From an uncultured Acetobacteraceae bacterium (lineage in GTDB: Bacteria; Pseudomonadota; Alphaproteobacteria; Acetobacterales; Acetobacteraceae), in contig CALMVO010000122.1 in assembly GCA_937873205.1 (NCBI GenBank), positions 22,390 to 86,389 on the forward strand: DNA of 64,000 nucleotides, given 5' to 3'. Below, piece after piece: positions 62,310 through 64,000 of the stretch. Position numbers and translations under genes: made by a program. Each line of letters starts with the position of its first letter. Within the stretch, counting starts at the first letter, position 1. The notes beneath the pieces are model-generated. The model ran no database searches. It worked only from the letters and a program-made list of their open reading frames with translations, and was not told where the DNA came from.

Positions 62310-63706
62310 TTGATAGCCTCAGCCAGAACCGGAACCTCGTCGTCAGCGACGGTCAGCATATCGAGCAGCAGTCTTCCACCGGAAATCCGCCCAACCACCG
62401 ACGGCCGATACCGGCGCAGCCGCGCCGCCAGCATCTCGGCCTCGCCGTGCAGCGCGACGGCACGGCTCGAGATCACGCTCCCCGGCAGCGTTCCGCCGCC
62501 GGCATAGCCTTCCGAGGGCTCGATCACCGTCTCGATGCAACCGTCGAGCAGGCTCACCAGGCGCTCGGCCCGGGCGGCCAGGGTCGCCTCGTCCTGGTCC
62601 AGCATGCGCAGCAGCGGGATCGCCGCCACCGCGCCGTCGGGGTCGCGATACAGGCGCAGCGTGGCTTCCAGAGCGGCCAGCGACATCTTGTCGAGTCGGA
62701 GGGCGCGTAGCAGCGGGTGGCGCCGCAGCGGGGCCACCGCGGCTGTGCTGCCGACGAGGATGCCGGCCTGCGGACCGCCCAGCAGCTTGTCGCCGCTGAA
62801 GGCGACCAGGTTGGCGCCGGCGGCGAGCGCGTCGCGCACGGTGGGCTCGTGCGGGCGGCCGAAGCGGCGCAGGTCGAGCAGCGCGCCGCTGCCCAGGTCA
62901 TGCATCAGCACCAGACCGCGTGCGCGGGCGAGCGCCGCCAGCGCGGGCACGGCCGCCTCGGCGGTGAAGCCGACGATGCGGTAGTTGCTCTGATGCACCT
63001 TGAGCAGCATGCGGGTCTGCGGCCCGATGGCGTCGGCGTAATCGGCGAGACGGGTCTTGTTTGTGGTGCCGACCTCGACCAGCCGAGCGCCGCCCTGACG
63101 GATCACGTCGGGGATGCGGAAGCCGCCGCCGATCTCGACCAGCTCGCCGCGCGACACGATCACCTCGCCGCCGCCGGCGAGCGCGCTCAGCGCCAGCAAC
63201 ACCGCGGCGGCGGCGTTGTTGACGGCAAGACCCGCCTCGGCGCCCGTGAGCTCGGCCAGCAGCGGTTCGATCCCCTGGGTGCGGGCGCCGCGACGGCCGG
63301 CGCCGAGGTCGAACTCGAGGTTGGAGTAGCCGGCGCCGACCTCCAGCACCGCCTCGAGGGCCGCCTGCGGCAGCGGCGCCCGGCCGAGGTTGGTGTGCAG
63401 CAGGACGCCGGTTGCGTTGATGGTGCGGCGCAGGCCGGACCACGCGCGCGCCTCGGCATCGGCTCGCAGCCGGTCGCCGGCGCGGCCGAGCAGCGCCTCG
63501 GCAGACGGCGCCGCCAGCCCGGGATCGGCGACCAGCGCCACGCGTGCCTCTTCCAGCTCGCGGCGCAGCGCCGCCAGCAGGACCGGGCGCGCATGGATCT
63601 GCAGCAGCGAAGCCGCCGCCGGCGCCTCCAGCAGGCGCTGCAGCTGCGGCAGGCCGCGGAGGTTGGACCGGGCCCCTGCTCCACCCCCTGGCCCGCCGTC
63701 GCTCAA
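62288..63706 (-). CDS. selA: L-seryl-tRNA(Sec) selenium transferase
   Basis: This roughly 472-residue PLP enzyme converts seryl-tRNA(Sec) to selenocysteyl-tRNA(Sec) using selenophosphate. Motifs: INATGVLLHTNLGRAPL, GGGEVIVSRGELVEIGGGFR, VGTTNKTRLADYADAI, LMHDLGSGALLDL and the PLP-lysine in AFSGDKLLGGPQAG. The start is uncertain: TTG at 63706 or CTG at 63715, the latter 7 bases after an AGGAGG; an ATG directly after that AGGAGG is in another frame. The last residues (ARGFAP and the TGA) come from palindromic repeat site 4. Confidence 0.93.
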   Translation of the reverse strand: MSDGGPGGGAGARSNLRGLPQLQRLLEAPAAASLLQIHARPVLLAALRRELEEARVALVADPGLAAPSAEALLGRAGDRLRADAEARAWSGLRRTINATGVLLHTNLGRAPLPQAALEAVLEVGAGYSNLEFDLGAGRRGARTQGIEPLLAELTGAEAGLAVNNAAAAVLLALSALAGGGEVIVSRGELVEIGGGFRIPDVIRQGGARLVEVGTTNKTRLADYADAIGPQTRMLLKVHQSNYRIVGFTAEAAVPALAALARARGLVLMHDLGSGALLDLRRFGRPHEPTVRDALAAGANLVAFSGDKLLGGPQAGILVGSTAAVAPLRRHPLLRALRLDKMSLAALEATLRLYRDPDGAVAAIPLLRMLDQDEATLAARAERLVSLLDGCIETVIEPSEGYAGGGTLPGSVISSRAVALHGEAEMLAARLRRYRPSVVGRISGGRLLLDMLTVADDEVPVLAEAIKARGFAP

Positions 63707-63790
63707 GGTGTTCAGCCTGCATCCTCCTGGCGGGTAGCGACCCCACTTCCTAGATGAGGGCGCGGGGCCGTCAACGCGAGGGATGCCACT

Positions 63791-64000
63791 ATGGACGACC
63801 AGGCCGTGCGGCTGACCACGCTTGCGCATGGCGGCGGCTGCGGCTGCAAGCTATCGCCGGCGGTGCTGGGCGATATCCTGGCCGGCATGCCGATGGCGGG
63901 CCCATTCGCGAACCTGCTGGTCGGCACGGAGACGGGCGACGACGCCGCCGTCTACCGGCTGAACGACGACCAGGCGCTGGTGGCGACCACCGATTTCTTC
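63791..64000 (+). CDS. selD: selenophosphate synthetase, N-terminal part (runs off the right edge)
   Basis: The ATG at 63791 opens [20 protein letters not shown], then [15 protein letters not shown] and [20 protein letters not shown]. The catalytic Cys-Gly-Cys-Lys motif (HGGGCGCK) is present, so this SelD uses cysteine, not selenocysteine, at the active site. It makes selenophosphate from selenide and ATP. It is divergent from selA with an 84-base gap between start codons, completing the locus. Confidence 0.95.
   Translation, partial: MDDQAVRLTTLAHGGGCGCKLSPAVLGDILAGMPMAGPFANLLVGTETGDDAAVYRLNDDQALVATTDFF

Noticed and set aside
63830-63850. Selenocysteine (UGA) at the SelD active site
   Set aside because: The codon at the catalytic position reads TGC (Cys) in GGCGCK.

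Overview
The window is GC-rich DNA (third codon positions almost all G or C) from an alphaproteobacterium. The order purB-purC-purS-purQ-purL-bolA-grxD, the clpS-clpA pair, trxB followed by a LysR gene, TIGR01459 next to pyrD, and many DUF1800/DUF1501/DUF1275/DUF3072-type genes suggest Rhodospirillales, probably Acetobacteraceae. This is inferred from gene content and style, not from a database search. Gene density is high and almost all genes look like chromosomal housekeeping genes.

Layout. 1-4.6 kb: end of a cytochrome c, hisN, serA, a scar with two headless gene remnants, the ComM/YifB ATPase and a DUF3072 protein. 4.6-12.1 kb: metC-sseA operon, an XRE regulator, an AI-2E family permease, an EEP-fold protein with a tandem DTVPR repeat, a LysR regulator, and a two-domain cupin gene interrupted by a small mobile element. 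12.1-17 kb: cardiolipin synthase, YraN, and a DUF1800-DUF1501 pair. 17-24.3 kb: the purine cluster, mostly with stop/start overlaps, with an extra Rap1a-like secreted protein gene between purS and purQ, ending in bolA and grxD. 24.3-37.5 kb: MFS-ggt-map, a D,D-carboxypeptidase, clpS-clpA, PPK2, an SDR, AlgH, a HAD protein and pyrD. 37.6-44.2 kb: the accessory region, with a LexA-like regulator lacking its catalytic residues, a damaged mazE with intact mazF, an SHS-type MFS gene, eroded desaturase and arsenic genes (aquaporin remnant, frameshifted arsM), and an A/T-rich orphan gene. 44.3-58.2 kb: sulfotransferase, molbindin, glutathionyl-hydroquinone reductase, manC, HdeD-like protein, two membrane glycosyltransferase genes, Lrp, trxB-lysR, LOG, NUDIX and a 2OG-Fe(II) oxygenase. 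58.3-64 kb: a selenocysteine locus (tRNA-Sec, selB, selA, selD) with a decayed toxin-antitoxin pair and a decayed mrr restriction gene beside the tRNA.

Two dispersed repeat families run through the window. Family 1 is a roughly 102-bp MITE-like element with imperfect 16-bp terminal inverted repeats (GAGGATGATCCGATCG / GAGCATCATCCGATCG) and an apparent TA target duplication. There are two complete copies (about 11.5 and 39.1 kb) and one half copy (32.9 kb). Removing one copy restores one continuous cupin reading frame. Family 2 is a modular set of GC-rich palindromes (GGCCAGGGGC...GCCCCTGG, CCAAAGGC...GCCTTTGG, CTGGGGCC...GGCCCCAG) at four sites. Members of both families supply the stop codon, and sometimes the last residues, of flanking genes.

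The broken genes (arsM, mazE, a second TA pair, mrr, cupin, and truncated cupin/TetR/desaturase/aquaporin genes) are all accessory. Every long housekeeping gene is intact, which argues for real decay rather than poor sequence. No CRISPR array, rRNA, prophage or complete insertion sequence was seen.
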